Positions 7,626 through 18,021 of a DNA stretch of 64,000 nt are shown piece after piece. The stretch is from a candidate division KSB1 bacterium. Lineage in GTDB: Bacteria; Electryoneota; RPQS01. A model generated the notes under the pieces. That model was not told the origin of the DNA and ran no database searches. It worked only from the letters and a program-made list of their open reading frames with translations. Each line of letters opens with the position of its first letter. The stretch's first letter is position 1. The stretch is from assembly GCA_016214895.1 (NCBI GenBank), contig JACRMR010000017.1, positions 62,001 through 126,000 on the forward strand. Reading direction: 5' to 3'. A program made the position numbers and the translations under genes.

Positions 7626-7945
7626 ACGAACAACTGAAACCCATCCTCGCCGAACTGAAGGCGCGGCTCGTTGACCTGTACGGCGAGCGGCTGTCGCGCG
7701 TCATCCTGTACGGCTCGCAAGCCCGCGGTGACGCCGAACCGGATTCGGATATCGATGTGCTGGTGGTGCTGAAAGGGACGGTTGAGTTCGGCACAGAGCT
7801 GAGGTGGGTCGGTCCAATCGTCGCCGACATCAGCCTGCGAAACACGGTCGTGCTTTCGCCGATGATCTTATCTGAAACGGACATGGACTCGCGACGCAAC
7901 CAAGCATTTCTCCAGAACATCCGTCACGACGGAATCAAGCTGTGA
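7622..7945 (+). CDS. MNT-family minimal nucleotidyltransferase (antitoxin of HEPN/MNT pair)
   Basis: The protein has 107 residues. The nucleotidyltransferase core is LYGSQARGDAEPDSDIDVLV (about residues 29-48), with the GS and DxD signature of the pol-beta superfamily. In characterised HEPN/MNT modules the MNT protein AMPylates the HEPN ribonuclease and so silences it. The ATG overlaps the stop of the glycosyltransferase gene (ATGA), and the stop overlaps the GTG of the HEPN gene (GTGA). All three genes should therefore be translated from one message. Close copies are at 10296 and 14382. Confidence 0.9.
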   Translation: MNEQLKPILAELKARLVDLYGERLSRVILYGSQARGDAEPDSDIDVLVVLKGTVEFGTELRWVGPIVADISLRNTVVLSPMILSETDMDSRRNQAFLQNIRHDGIKL

Positions 7946-8331
7946 CTCCGGGTCAATCCGCACTACTGGACAAAGCCGGATACGCGCTTGAAGACGCGCA
8001 AATCCTGCTGGCGAGAGATCGAACAGACTCCGCCATTTCGCGGGCCTACTATGCGATGTTCCATGCGGCCAGCGCCTTGCTCCTCCGCAAGCTCGGTAAG
8101 TCCGTTCGAAAGCACTCCGCGGTGATCTCGCTGTTCGGTCAGTATTGGGCGCAGGCGGATGGTATCGAACCGGAGTATCACCGTTTCCTCCTGGAGGCAT
8201 TTGCCGCGCGCAACAAAGCGGACTACCATGTGGGCGACTTCGCTCGCAGCGAGGACGCCGCGCTTCACATCGCTCGCGCCGAAGCGTTTGTCAAACGCGC
8301 GCGCGAAATTCTCGTTGAACAATCCTCCTAA
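7942..8331 (+). CDS. HEPN-domain protein (toxin of HEPN/MNT pair)
   Basis: The protein has 129 residues of the PF05168-type HEPN family: an amphipathic helix, the hallmark SRAYYAMFHAASALLL (about residues 33-48), then KHSAVISLFG and a C-terminal helix (HIARAEAFVKRAREIL). HEPN proteins of this type are usually RNases or tRNA-targeting toxins held in check by the MNT partner. The start is a GTG overlapping the MNT stop. gyrB begins 12 bases after the stop, so toxin module and gyrase subunit are probably in one transcript. Confidence 0.85.
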   Translation: MTPGQSALLDKAGYALEDAQILLARDRTDSAISRAYYAMFHAASALLLRKLGKSVRKHSAVISLFGQYWAQADGIEPEYHRFLLEAFAARNKADYHVGDFARSEDAALHIARAEAFVKRAREILVEQSS

Positions 8332-8337
8332 TCATAG

Positions 8338-10275
<1,938 letters not shown>

Positions 10276-10295
10276 AAAACGATGAACGAGGAACG

Positions 10296-10619
10296 ATGAA
10301 CGCGGAAGATCTGCACGCAATTCTCGCGGAACTCAAGCAACGCCTGACCGACCTCTATGGCGAGCGGCTGGAACGGCTCGTGTTGTATGGCTCGCAGGCG
10401 CGCGGCGACGCCCAGCCCGATTCGGATATTGATGTGCTGGTGGTGCTGAGGGGCGAGGTGAACGGCTGGAAGGAGATCCTTAATGCCGAAGATGCAACGT
10501 CGGCCGTTTCGCTCAAATTCGGAGTGTTCGTCGCGCCGTTATTCATAGCTGAGAGTGAATTTCGCCGAGGTGACCGGCCGTTGTTGAACAACGTGCGTAC
10601 AGAAGGAATCCGCTTGTGA
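10296..10619 (+). CDS. MNT-family nucleotidyltransferase (antitoxin)
   Basis: The 107-residue protein is closely related to those at 7622 and 14382: ILAELKQRLTDLYGERLERL, then LYGSQARGDAQPDSDIDVLV. It lies 20 bases after gyrB, and the gap is a heptamer repeat of the form GATGAAC/GAGGAAC whose last unit provides the ATG. The second half (SAVSLKFGVFVAPLFIAESE) is divergent from the 7622 copy, which is typical for the partner-contacting part. The stop overlaps the HEPN start (GTGA). Confidence 0.88.
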   Translation: MNAEDLHAILAELKQRLTDLYGERLERLVLYGSQARGDAQPDSDIDVLVVLRGEVNGWKEILNAEDATSAVSLKFGVFVAPLFIAESEFRRGDRPLLNNVRTEGIRL

Positions 10620-11005
10620 CAGAGCGATACGAGAAGTGGATTCGGAAAGCGCGCCGAAGTCTTGCAAGCGCAAGAGCAGACTTACTTGATGGAAATGCGG
10701 ACTTTGCCGCTTCCAGAGCCTACTATGCAATGTTCTATGTTGCAACGGCACTCTTGGAGTCGCGTGGGTGCTCTTTCAGGAAACATTCAGCAGTTATTTC
10801 AGCTTTCGGAAAAGAGTTTGGAGCAACGGGACTGCTGCCTCCCGAATTTCATAAATTTCTGTCCAGTGCGGAAAACGCGCGCCTCATCGGCGACTATTTG
10901 GCGGATGAGGAACCCGGAACTGAAGACGTGGAGTTACACCTCATACGCGCGGAAAAGTTCATTGAGGCGGCAGTGACATTCTTGAGCGAACGGGGCAAGC
11001 CCTGA
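10616..11005 (+). CDS. HEPN-domain protein (toxin)
   Basis: The protein has 129 residues, the same length as the HEPN at 7942, with the hallmark SRAYYAMFYVATALLESRG and the KHSAVISAFGKEF motif. The sequence between motifs differs strongly from the other HEPN, so the two modules probably do not cross-neutralise. The start is a GTG overlapping the MNT stop. GC content is visibly lower than in gyrB, consistent with acquisition by transfer. The following gene starts in overlap (TGATG). Confidence 0.85.
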   Translation: MTERYEKWIRKARRSLASARADLLDGNADFAASRAYYAMFYVATALLESRGCSFRKHSAVISAFGKEFGATGLLPPEFHKFLSSAENARLIGDYLADEEPGTEDVELHLIRAEKFIEAAVTFLSERGKP

Positions 11006-11700
11006 TGTCACCGTCGAACTGCGCCGCCATTCAGCGAGAAGAGCGCAAGGTACGTGACGATTGTGGATGTGCAAGCGCTATGGATGCCGACCAGAAGTTG
11101 AAGACCTTCGTCAACGAAGTTGATAGGGTACTGCTCTTAGAGCACGTCGCCAACCAGGCGTACCAAAAGCAGCAGCTAAAGTTCAGCGCCAAGAATGGGG
11201 AATCCGGATTTACCGTTAACATAGAAGCTCACCTACCTCCGGTCGACGCAATCCGGTCGTTCATGATGGGATTTCGGAAATTCTACATGAACGACGAGCC
11301 CACCAATTTCTACGGGATCTGCAATCTGGTTCAGCATGGTGCGTTTTCGGACGAATTGAAGGAAGCCACTCGGTTGATTCGATCTCATTACAAGTCGGGA
11401 TTGAGTGGACGCCACTTCCCCATACAATTAGGCCCCGGTCACGTGTCGATAGAGTATCTCATAGATCTCTATTTCAACGGGGAGATGTTTCATAGCGATG
11501 CGGCCAAGGCGAAAGTCCTTGAATCCATCAAGGGATCTCCAAGCGAGCCACTATTCTGGTATTTTTTTGTGGTTGGCTGCAGCTATCTTTTCGCGATGAT
11601 TTCAAACCTTGCGGTAGGATTGCGTAATGCGGACAAGCCAGAGTACCTGCGGGAGCTGGCTGAGTGCCTTCGTATTCCACCCGCCAACCCGACCCCATGA
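11005..11700 (+). CDS. Hypothetical protein, 231 aa
   Basis: No family recognised. The ATG at 11005 overlaps the stop of the HEPN gene; an internal ATG at 11080 (MDADQKLKTF) would remove a poor N-terminus and may be the true start. The protein is mostly helical and soluble (KTFVNEVDRVLLLEHVANQAY), with one moderately hydrophobic stretch near residue 190 (PLFWYFFVVGCSYLFAMI). GC content is low, like the HEPN gene before it, so it may be cargo of the same transferred module. Confidence 0.6.
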   Translation: MSPSNCAAIQREERKVRDDCGCASAMDADQKLKTFVNEVDRVLLLEHVANQAYQKQQLKFSAKNGESGFTVNIEAHLPPVDAIRSFMMGFRKFYMNDEPTNFYGICNLVQHGAFSDELKEATRLIRSHYKSGLSGRHFPIQLGPGHVSIEYLIDLYFNGEMFHSDAAKAKVLESIKGSPSEPLFWYFFVVGCSYLFAMISNLAVGLRNADKPEYLRELAECLRIPPANPTP

Positions 11701-11789
11701 ACCCCAAACTCGGCAGAATTCTCTACTGGGTCGCGATGGCGGCGATGGTGGGCTTCGTCGCCTATCGCTTCGCCACCGGCTGTACTTGA
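11697..11789 (+). CDS. Putative 30-aa single-span membrane peptide
   Basis: The frame begins MNPKLGRILYWVAMAAMVGF and overlaps the stop of the preceding gene (ATGA). Residues ~8-24 could span the membrane, with a basic N-terminus. The overlap with the upstream gene is the main support. No homolog is recognised. Confidence 0.35.
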   Translation: MNPKLGRILYWVAMAAMVGFVAYRFATGCT

Positions 11790-11847
11790 GTGCAGTGAAG
11801 CCGGTCGGGTGACCGGATGAATCGACAGTTACCTTGAATTCAGTGCC

Positions 11848-13320
11848 ATGATTCTACTCTACACTGCACTTGGCGCCGTACTTGGTTTCGCTGTTGCGTG
11901 GTTTGCCGTACGCGGTGCATTCGCGCGCGAGCGTGACGCGATCAAAGCAGAGTTTTTGCGCGAGCATGATGCGAAAACGGAGGCATTACAGCAAGTTGCG
12001 GTTTTGGAGGAACGTGCACGAACGCTCAAGGCGAACCTCGATGAGCACATAAGCCAGCTTGCCGAGAAGGAATCGCTATTGAATACTCAGGGAACCGATA
12101 ATGCGAGACAGGGAGCGAGGATCAGCGAACTTGAGATGGAGTTGACAAAAGAACGTGAGTCGGCCGTAGAGAAGCTTGCGCTTCTCAGCAATGCACGTGA
12201 AGCTCTTGAAAATTCCTTCAAAGCGCTGTCTGCAGACGCACTTTCGGCGAACAACACGTCATTCCTTACGTTGGCGAAACAGAATCTTCAGAATTTTCAG
12301 GATGGGGCAAAGAACGACCTGGAAACGCGGCAGACGGCTATCGGCGAACTGGTTAAGCCACTCAACGATGCGCTTATCAAAGTCGACCAAAAAGTTCAAG
12401 AACTGGAGACAAAGCGAGAGGGCGCTTACGAATCGGTACGTAAGGAACTCCAGAATTTGGCGTCAACGAGTGGCCGACTTCAAGAGGAAACATCCAAGCT
12501 CGGTCAGGCGTTGAGATCGCCTAATGTGCGGGGTCGGTGGGGGGAGATACAGCTTGAACGAATTCTCGAGCTTGCGGGCCTAACGAAGCATTTTTGTTGG
12601 ACGCCACAGGAAACCGTCGACGGTGAAGAGAAGTCTGGACGTCCCGATGGCATCGTCTCGTTGCCGAACAAATGGCGACTGGCCATTGATTCCAAAGTTC
12701 CCTATGAGGCATTCGAACAGGCGATAGCGGCCGTGGATCCAGCCGTTCGCAAGGAGAAGCTTAGGGAGCACGCTAAAGCGGTGCGGGGGTTTGTTGACAA
12801 TCTCAGCCGAAAGACCTATGCACAGAAGATTCAGCCGGGGCCGGATTATGTCATCATGCTTATTCCGGGTGAAGCATTCTACTATGCGGCGTTGGAAAGC
12901 GACCCCACACTTCTGGAATACGGGGCAGAGCAGAAGGTTTTGATTGTATCTCCGGTAGCACTGATCGGCCTGCTTCGATCAGTCTACTTCGGATGGCGCG
13001 AGCAAGAGCTTGCAGAAAACGCAAAGGAAATAACCGAGCTAGGCAAGCAGCTCTATGATCGCCTACGCAGGTTCGTAGATCATTTCAATGATGTTGGCCG
13101 AGGCCTTCAGGTGGCAAACAATGCCTATGAAAAAGCGCGAAAGTCGGTTTCTTCGCGACTTCTCGTGACAGCTCGCAAGTTCGAAGAATACAAGGTTTCA
13201 ACCGGCGATACGATCCCCGTTCCAGTGCAGATAGAAGAAGCGCACGGTTTAAATGAACTCTCGGACTCTGCTGAAGAGCTCGCGGATTCGACAGACCCGG
13301 ACACGTCGCAGGCTTCTTAG
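11848..13320 (+). CDS. rmuC: RmuC-family DNA recombination protein
   Basis: The 490 residues start with a membrane anchor (residues 3-21, LLYTALGAVLGFAVAWFAV), continue with a coiled coil to about residue 200 (EERARTLKANLDEHISQL), and end with the RmuC nuclease-like domain. That domain contains the family block NVRGRWGEIQLERILELAGL, then AIDSKVPYEAFEQA and YVIMLIPGEAFYYAAL. RmuC limits inversions at short inverted repeats, which is of interest in a genome so full of inverted repeats. GC content is lower than in gyrB. Confidence 0.92.
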   Translation: MILLYTALGAVLGFAVAWFAVRGAFARERDAIKAEFLREHDAKTEALQQVAVLEERARTLKANLDEHISQLAEKESLLNTQGTDNARQGARISELEMELTKERESAVEKLALLSNAREALENSFKALSADALSANNTSFLTLAKQNLQNFQDGAKNDLETRQTAIGELVKPLNDALIKVDQKVQELETKREGAYESVRKELQNLASTSGRLQEETSKLGQALRSPNVRGRWGEIQLERILELAGLTKHFCWTPQETVDGEEKSGRPDGIVSLPNKWRLAIDSKVPYEAFEQAIAAVDPAVRKEKLREHAKAVRGFVDNLSRKTYAQKIQPGPDYVIMLIPGEAFYYAALESDPTLLEYGAEQKVLIVSPVALIGLLRSVYFGWREQELAENAKEITELGKQLYDRLRRFVDHFNDVGRGLQVANNAYEKARKSVSSRLLVTARKFEEYKVSTGDTIPVPVQIEEAHGLNELSDSAEELADSTDPDTSQAS

Positions 13321-13359
13321 CCCCATAATGATACCAGTGAAGTTCATATTCGGAGCGTA

Positions 13360-14355
13360 ATGAAAAGCAGTCTGTTGAAGGTGTTGCGCTGTCCCGCCGA
13401 CCACGGCGAACTCACGCTAAATCAAGCCAGCGAGCGTAACGCGGAGATCGAGCGTGGCGCGCTGACCTGTGTCAGCTGTTCGCAAGGCTATCCGATCAGC
13501 GGGTTTATTCCGCGCTTCGTGCCGGAGTCCAACTACGCCGATTCGTTCGCGTTTCAGCGGATGAAACACGCGCGGCTGCAGATGGACAAGTTCAACGGGA
13601 CCACGATTCAGCGCGACACGATCCTGCACCGGACGCGGTGGAGCGCGGAGTTTCTGAACGGCCAGACCCTGCTCGAATGCGGCTGCGGCGCCGGACCGGA
13701 TACCCAGGTGCTACTCGACCTCGGCGCGCACGTGACATCCGTCGATATCAGCGGCGGAGTGGATTTCTGCCGGGATAACAACTATCCCAACGAACGACTG
13801 AATCTGATCCAGGCGAGCATCATGAATCTCCCGCTCGCGCCGGAGAGTTATGATATCGTGTATTGTCATCGCGTGATTCAGCACACCCCCGACCCCGCGG
13901 CCGCCTTCCGCGAGATGGTCCGCTATGTCAAGCCCGGCGGGACCGTGTTCATGCACTCCTACCGCAAGAACTTCCGTACGATGCTGCAATGGAAATACTG
14001 GCTGCGGCCGTTTACCACGCGCATGGATCAGCAGAAGTTGCACGGTTTGATCACAACAGCCGCGCCATTCCTGCAGGCGGTGACTGCGGTACTCGACCGC
14101 AACAAACTCACGCGCCAGATCAACTACCATCTGATTCCGTTCTACAACTACCGCCGCGCGTTTCCGATGTTCTCGAAAGAGCAATTGCGCGAATACGGGA
14201 TTCACGATACGTTCGACGCGCTCGCGCCCGCTTACGATATTCCCAATTCCCGGAAGACCGTCGAGCGCTGGCTGAAGGAGGCGGGATTCACTGAATACTG
14301 GTTTCACCCGACCGAGGGGCCGGTGACGGTGGTCGCGAAGAAACCGGGGCGGTGA
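13360..14355 (+). CDS. Class I SAM-dependent methyltransferase with N-terminal Trm112-like zinc ribbon
   Basis: The protein has 331 residues. Residues 7-45 carry two Cys pairs (RCPADHGEL, CVSCSQGYPI) as in Trm112-type modules. The methyltransferase core follows: LLECGCGAGPDTQVLLDLGA (motif I, about residues 107-126), VTSVDIS and YDIVYCHRVIQHTPDP (motif IV region). The Cys-X2-His-type ribbon plus methyltransferase plan is common in enzymes of natural-product, quinone or cell-envelope metabolism; the substrate cannot be told. The gene ends in overlap with a GTG in frame with the next MNT gene. Confidence 0.8.
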   Translation: MKSSLLKVLRCPADHGELTLNQASERNAEIERGALTCVSCSQGYPISGFIPRFVPESNYADSFAFQRMKHARLQMDKFNGTTIQRDTILHRTRWSAEFLNGQTLLECGCGAGPDTQVLLDLGAHVTSVDISGGVDFCRDNNYPNERLNLIQASIMNLPLAPESYDIVYCHRVIQHTPDPAAAFREMVRYVKPGGTVFMHSYRKNFRTMLQWKYWLRPFTTRMDQQKLHGLITTAAPFLQAVTAVLDRNKLTRQINYHLIPFYNYRRAFPMFSKEQLREYGIHDTFDALAPAYDIPNSRKTVERWLKEAGFTEYWFHPTEGPVTVVAKKPGR

Positions 14356-14381
14356 ACCGCACGCGGGGTGAATCAACCATC

Positions 14382-14702
14382 ATGAGCGAACAACTTCAAC
14401 AAATCCTCGCGGAACTCAAGGCCCGTTTGTCCGAGCTCTACGGCGAGCGGCTGGAGCGGCTCGTGCTGTTCGGTTCGCAAGCGCGGGGCGACGCCGAACC
14501 TGATTCCGATATTGACGTGCTGGTGGTGCTGAACGGAGCGGTGAATCCGTACGCGGAGATCGATCGCACACTCGACATTACCTGTGCATTTTCGCTTGAG
14601 CGCGGCGTATTTGTTCAGCTCGTTTTCGCCCCAGCACAAAGGCTGGATCACGAGATGAGTCCGCTATTCATGAATGTCAGGCGGGAAGGAGTAGGGATTT
14701 GA
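14382..14702 (+). CDS. Orphan MNT-family nucleotidyltransferase
   Basis: The 106 residues from ATG 14382 align from the first codon with the copies at 7622 and 10296 (MSEQLQQILAELKARL, YGERLERLVLFGSQARGD). An upstream in-frame GTG at 14352 overlaps the methyltransferase stop but gives an extension absent from the relatives. The catalytic DSDIDVLVV is intact. The expected HEPN gene is missing: only a short decayed frame follows. An antitoxin left without a toxin is the simplest reading. Confidence 0.85.
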   Translation: MSEQLQQILAELKARLSELYGERLERLVLFGSQARGDAEPDSDIDVLVVLNGAVNPYAEIDRTLDITCAFSLERGVFVQLVFAPAQRLDHEMSPLFMNVRREGVGI

Positions 14703-14773
14703 CGGACATGTACGATAGGGCGAATTGCCGGGGCTTGAAGGACAATCACTGTATTGCCCCCGCACGGCCATGA
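14699..14773 (+). pseudogene. Remnant of HEPN start after the orphan MNT
   Basis: At the position where the other modules begin their HEPN gene, overlapping the MNT stop (TTGA here instead of GTGA), a frame reads LTDMYDRANCRGLKD and stops after 24 codons. It resembles the first residues of the HEPN at 10616 (MTERYEKWIRKARRSL), but the rest, including the RAYYAMF block, is gone. The similarity is short and so only suggestive. Confidence 0.35.
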
Positions 14774-15483
14774 TAGAATACGACGGGACAATTACGCTGG
14801 GCGAAATAGCCACGGCTTTCACTACATTGACCGCCGTCGGATTCGCCCTGTTTCATGAAGCTATGATAGGTCGGCTCTTTGGTCCCAGACTGCGCGTGAT
14901 CTGTGAAGCTGTCTCGCCGTATGTTCAGGACTTCAGCGTCATCGATTCGCAGCCACTTTTTGAGGGAAAGAGCAGAGTTGCGTACCGGATTAAACTCGAA
15001 AACAGGGGAAAGAGAGCCGCGAACAACGTTCGAGTCTATGTGAGCAAGATCGATCAAGTGGTGGACGGACAGGCATCCATTCTCGCCCCTTGGGTGCCGG
15101 TTGAACTTGTGTGGACGCATACAGAATCAGGCGTCCAAGAGAGCATTCCCAGTAGACACGCATGTTATGTCAACCTTGGCTATGCACACTACCGGCTCGC
15201 TAACATGTCGAAACTGCCGGACTTTGTCCAGAACAACAGGCGGGTCGGATCGGCGGACATAGGCTTTGAATTCTGTACAATGGTGCAACCAGCCGACGGC
15301 TATAACGTCGTCGGCCCCGGAAAGTACATCGTCCACCTTGTGGTGACTGCGGGCAATGCTAAGACCTTTACCAAGCGAGTAACGCTTGCCGTCGAGTTGG
15401 TGATGGATCGCCTGAACAGAACGACCTCGCCCCTTGTCGAGATCATGGCACGCCCGGTCGAAGTTGCGATTCTCCGTGATTAA
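14770..15483 (+). CDS. Hypothetical protein with one N-terminal membrane helix
   Basis: The 237 residues start at ATG 14770 (MIEYDGTITLGEIA); a more distal start at 14725 would run through the decayed HEPN region. One hydrophobic segment at about residues 9-33 is followed by a soluble domain rich in beta strands (RVAYRIKLENRGKRAANNVRV, KYIVHLVVTAGNAKTFTKRV). This resembles an immunoglobulin-like fold facing the cytosol or periplasm. Family not recognised. The GC content is low, and the location after an orphan antitoxin suggests accessory DNA. Confidence 0.6.
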   Translation: MIEYDGTITLGEIATAFTTLTAVGFALFHEAMIGRLFGPRLRVICEAVSPYVQDFSVIDSQPLFEGKSRVAYRIKLENRGKRAANNVRVYVSKIDQVVDGQASILAPWVPVELVWTHTESGVQESIPSRHACYVNLGYAHYRLANMSKLPDFVQNNRRVGSADIGFEFCTMVQPADGYNVVGPGKYIVHLVVTAGNAKTFTKRVTLAVELVMDRLNRTTSPLVEIMARPVEVAILRD

Positions 15484-15511
15484 GCAAGATTGCCAAACAA
15501 AGGAACCCATA

Positions 15512-16324
15512 ATGAAAACGCTATTCGGGCTGGTGCTTGTTCTAGCGGCGTTGAGTGTTGATTGCAAAGCCCAAGGCCTCGTCCTGAAGTACCAAGACTT
15601 CTCTCAGCAATACGAGATTGTTGCCCCGACTCGTGGAACGCAAGAATATCCGCCGCTCTTTGATTTTGACGGAAATGGTGTTCAGGACCTTTGCTGGCGT
15701 AATGCAAACGGATCCATAACGGTGTACACATTTCCCGGGATGGTGCCAGCATGGACGTCGCCATTCGTTGTTGTCTATCTCTGGCCGGTCTTTCTGGATG
15801 TAACAGGGGACGGCCTGAAGGAGGTTCTCTGTCAGGTCCCCGGTTCCGGCACATATTGTGTATTCTCGCCAGCCACGAATACGTGTCTTTTGGAAATAGA
15901 CTCTGTGATCGAGGGATCCTGCAACTACTTCTTAACCGACTACGACGGTGATCAAGTCTCAGACATCCTCTTCGTAGTCAATGCTGGACACGGAGGCTCA
16001 AGACGTGAAATCTGGGGCGCAGGCACCGTCGCGTCTTCTCCGCCATCCGATCTCGTCATACAGCCCGACGGAGACGACCTGATTCTCAACTGGCAACAGG
16101 TCGATAGCTGCTCGATGTACCGGCTGTACTGGAGCTTTGCGCTTAACGGGGAGTACGCAAGCATTGGGACAAGCTGCACGCCGACATTCACGCATCCCGG
16201 AGCAGTTATCGCGCCACGAGCCTACTACAAAGTGGCCGCGATTACGTCCACCAACGAAATCATCATTGGTCCGGCAACATACGCCGCACCCCCCAATTCA
16301 AACCCTGTGAATCTCTCCCGATAG
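15512..16324 (+). CDS. Secreted protein with FG-GAP-like and fibronectin-III-like parts
   Basis: The ATG at 15512 follows an AAAGGA ribosome site. Residues 1-20 are a signal peptide (MKTLFGLVLVLAALSVDCKA). The next ~150 residues have repeats of the VCBS/FG-GAP kind (FDFDGNGVQDLCWRNANG, LDVTGDGLKEVLCQV, TDYDGDQVSDILFV). The last ~85 residues resemble a fibronectin III domain (LVIQPDGDDLILNWQQVDSC...YYKVAAITSTNE). There is no T9SS tail; it ends PVNLSR. Total 270 residues. The next gene begins directly after the stop. Confidence 0.75.
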   Translation: MKTLFGLVLVLAALSVDCKAQGLVLKYQDFSQQYEIVAPTRGTQEYPPLFDFDGNGVQDLCWRNANGSITVYTFPGMVPAWTSPFVVVYLWPVFLDVTGDGLKEVLCQVPGSGTYCVFSPATNTCLLEIDSVIEGSCNYFLTDYDGDQVSDILFVVNAGHGGSRREIWGAGTVASSPPSDLVIQPDGDDLILNWQQVDSCSMYRLYWSFALNGEYASIGTSCTPTFTHPGAVIAPRAYYKVAAITSTNEIIIGPATYAAPPNSNPVNLSR

Positions 16325-16741
16325 ATGTTTTCCTTCGAACTCAAATCCGCCATCGACGCGGCGCCGCACAAGGTCTTCGCCGCGCTGACCGACCCGAAAC
16401 TTATCACCAAGTGGGAACACTTCCGCTGGGTTCAACACGACATGCGCGCTGGCGGACACGTCCGCAAACGCGACGACGACGGCCAGCTGTTTGACGGTGA
16501 AATCGTGATCTTTGAGCCTCCGTTCCGCTATGGCGTGCTGTGGCCGGTGCCCAAAGATACCGACGACCCCGATGAAGGGACGTTCCCCGTGCGCATGGAA
16601 TTCGACATCGAATCCCACGGCGACAAAAGCACGCTCACGCTCAAGGCCGAAGGGTTCCCCGAGCAGGCGCTGGCCGACCGCGAAAAAAACTCGTGGGGCG
16701 GCTACTATCTCGACAAACTCCGCAAGGTCGCGGAAAGCTAA
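16325..16741 (+). CDS. SRPBCC/AHSA1-family protein
   Basis: The 138-residue protein has the START-like (SRPBCC) pattern: an N-terminal strand with IDAAPHKVFAALTDPKLITKW, the central AGGHVRKRDDDGQLFDGEIV, and a C-terminal helix. Members bind hydrophobic ligands or activate Hsp90-like chaperones; the specific role is unknown. The ATG abuts the previous stop with no spacer, but the high GC content is unlike that gene, so the junction may mark the edge of inserted DNA. Confidence 0.85.
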   Translation: MFSFELKSAIDAAPHKVFAALTDPKLITKWEHFRWVQHDMRAGGHVRKRDDDGQLFDGEIVIFEPPFRYGVLWPVPKDTDDPDEGTFPVRMEFDIESHGDKSTLTLKAEGFPEQALADREKNSWGGYYLDKLRKVAES

Positions 16742-16825
16742 CAAATCTTCCAAACCGGATTCCGGCCGGGTTGCGGAAGACGGGCGGCGCAGCCTGCCCC
16801 TACAACCCGACTCGGCGAAATTACT

Positions 16826-17953
16826 ATGTACACACCTGAAGTTGTCGTCCTCGGCGCCGGGCTGATGGGCCGCGTCGCCGCCTACTTTTTTGTCCACCAT
16901 CCGCGACCACGCAGCATCCGGCTGCTGGACGGCCATCGCGCCCAGCTCGATCCGGCCGTGGCGTGGCTGAATTCGCCGCTCGTCGAGCCGCAACTCGGCG
17001 ATGTCAAGGAAGACGCCGTTCTGCTGAAAGCGTTGAAAGGCGCGAAGGTCTGCATCTCCTGTGTGCCCTATTTTCTGTCGCCGCGGATCGCGAAGATGTG
17101 CCTGAAAGAAGGGGTCTCGTTCCTCGATCTCGGCGGCAATCCCGACGTCACCGACGACGTGCTGGCGCTGCATGACCCCGCGCTCGACAAGCAGATCTGC
17201 TTCATCCCCGATACCGGGCTGGCACCGGGGCTGGGCAATATTCTCGCGGTGGAACTGGTGAACCGCTTCCAGACCTGTGACCGCGTACAGATCCGCGTCG
17301 GCGGCTTGCCGCAACAGCCGACCGGCTCGCTCAAGTACGCGCAATTCTTCTCCGTGCACGGTCTGCTGAACGAGTACCTCGAAGACGCGCGCGAGTTGCG
17401 CGATGGCAAGGAAGTTGCAGTGCCTTCGCTGTCCGATCTTGAAGAGCTGTATTTTGAGGGCATCGGTGAACTCGAAGCGTTCGTCACGTCGGGCGGTACG
17501 TCTACCCTCCCCAAGACGCTGCTGGGCAAGGTGAATCGCCTGAACTACAAGACGATTCGCTTCCCCGGTCACTGCGCGATCCTGCGCACGCTCCGCGAAA
17601 TCGGGCTGACCAACTCGAAGAGCATCACCGTCGGGGACGTCCACGTCAGCCCACGCGATGTCCTGACCAAAGTGCTGGACAACTACCTTGAGAAGAACGC
17701 GCCCGATATGGTGCTCTTACGCGTGACGGCCACGGGCGACGGCGGCAAAGGCGAGAGTATTCAGATGATCGTGAAGGAAGATACCCCGCGCAAACTTTCC
17801 GCGATGGGCCAGACCACGGCCTTCCCCGCCGCCGCCATCGGCCTGGCGATCCTCGAAGGGAGGGTCCCCCCCGGCGCGCACGCGCAGGAGACCGTGATTC
17901 CCTTCGCGTGGATGAAAGAGCAGCTGGGGTTGTTCGGGCTGGAGATTGAATAA
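16826..17953 (+). CDS. Saccharopine dehydrogenase-like oxidoreductase
   Basis: The protein has 375 residues. The N-terminal Rossmann fold has VVVLGAGLMGRVAAYF (residues 6-21), then ISCVPYFLSPRIAKMC and LDLGGN. The C-terminal dimerisation part has GLAPGLGNILAVELVNRF and RVGGLPQQPTGSLKYAQFF, as in saccharopine dehydrogenase and the LysW/carboxynorspermidine-type family. Which amino acid or polyamine it acts on cannot be read from the sequence, and no pathway genes lie next to it. It is preceded by an 84-base gap without features. Confidence 0.85.
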   Translation: MYTPEVVVLGAGLMGRVAAYFFVHHPRPRSIRLLDGHRAQLDPAVAWLNSPLVEPQLGDVKEDAVLLKALKGAKVCISCVPYFLSPRIAKMCLKEGVSFLDLGGNPDVTDDVLALHDPALDKQICFIPDTGLAPGLGNILAVELVNRFQTCDRVQIRVGGLPQQPTGSLKYAQFFSVHGLLNEYLEDARELRDGKEVAVPSLSDLEELYFEGIGELEAFVTSGGTSTLPKTLLGKVNRLNYKTIRFPGHCAILRTLREIGLTNSKSITVGDVHVSPRDVLTKVLDNYLEKNAPDMVLLRVTATGDGGKGESIQMIVKEDTPRKLSAMGQTTAFPAAAIGLAILEGRVPPGAHAQETVIPFAWMKEQLGLFGLEIE

Positions 17954-18021
17954 CTGATTTTCGACTTGGTGGTCGTTAATGGCACTTCTTGGCAGAGAAA
18001 CCGAGCTGTTTAGGAGGTCAG

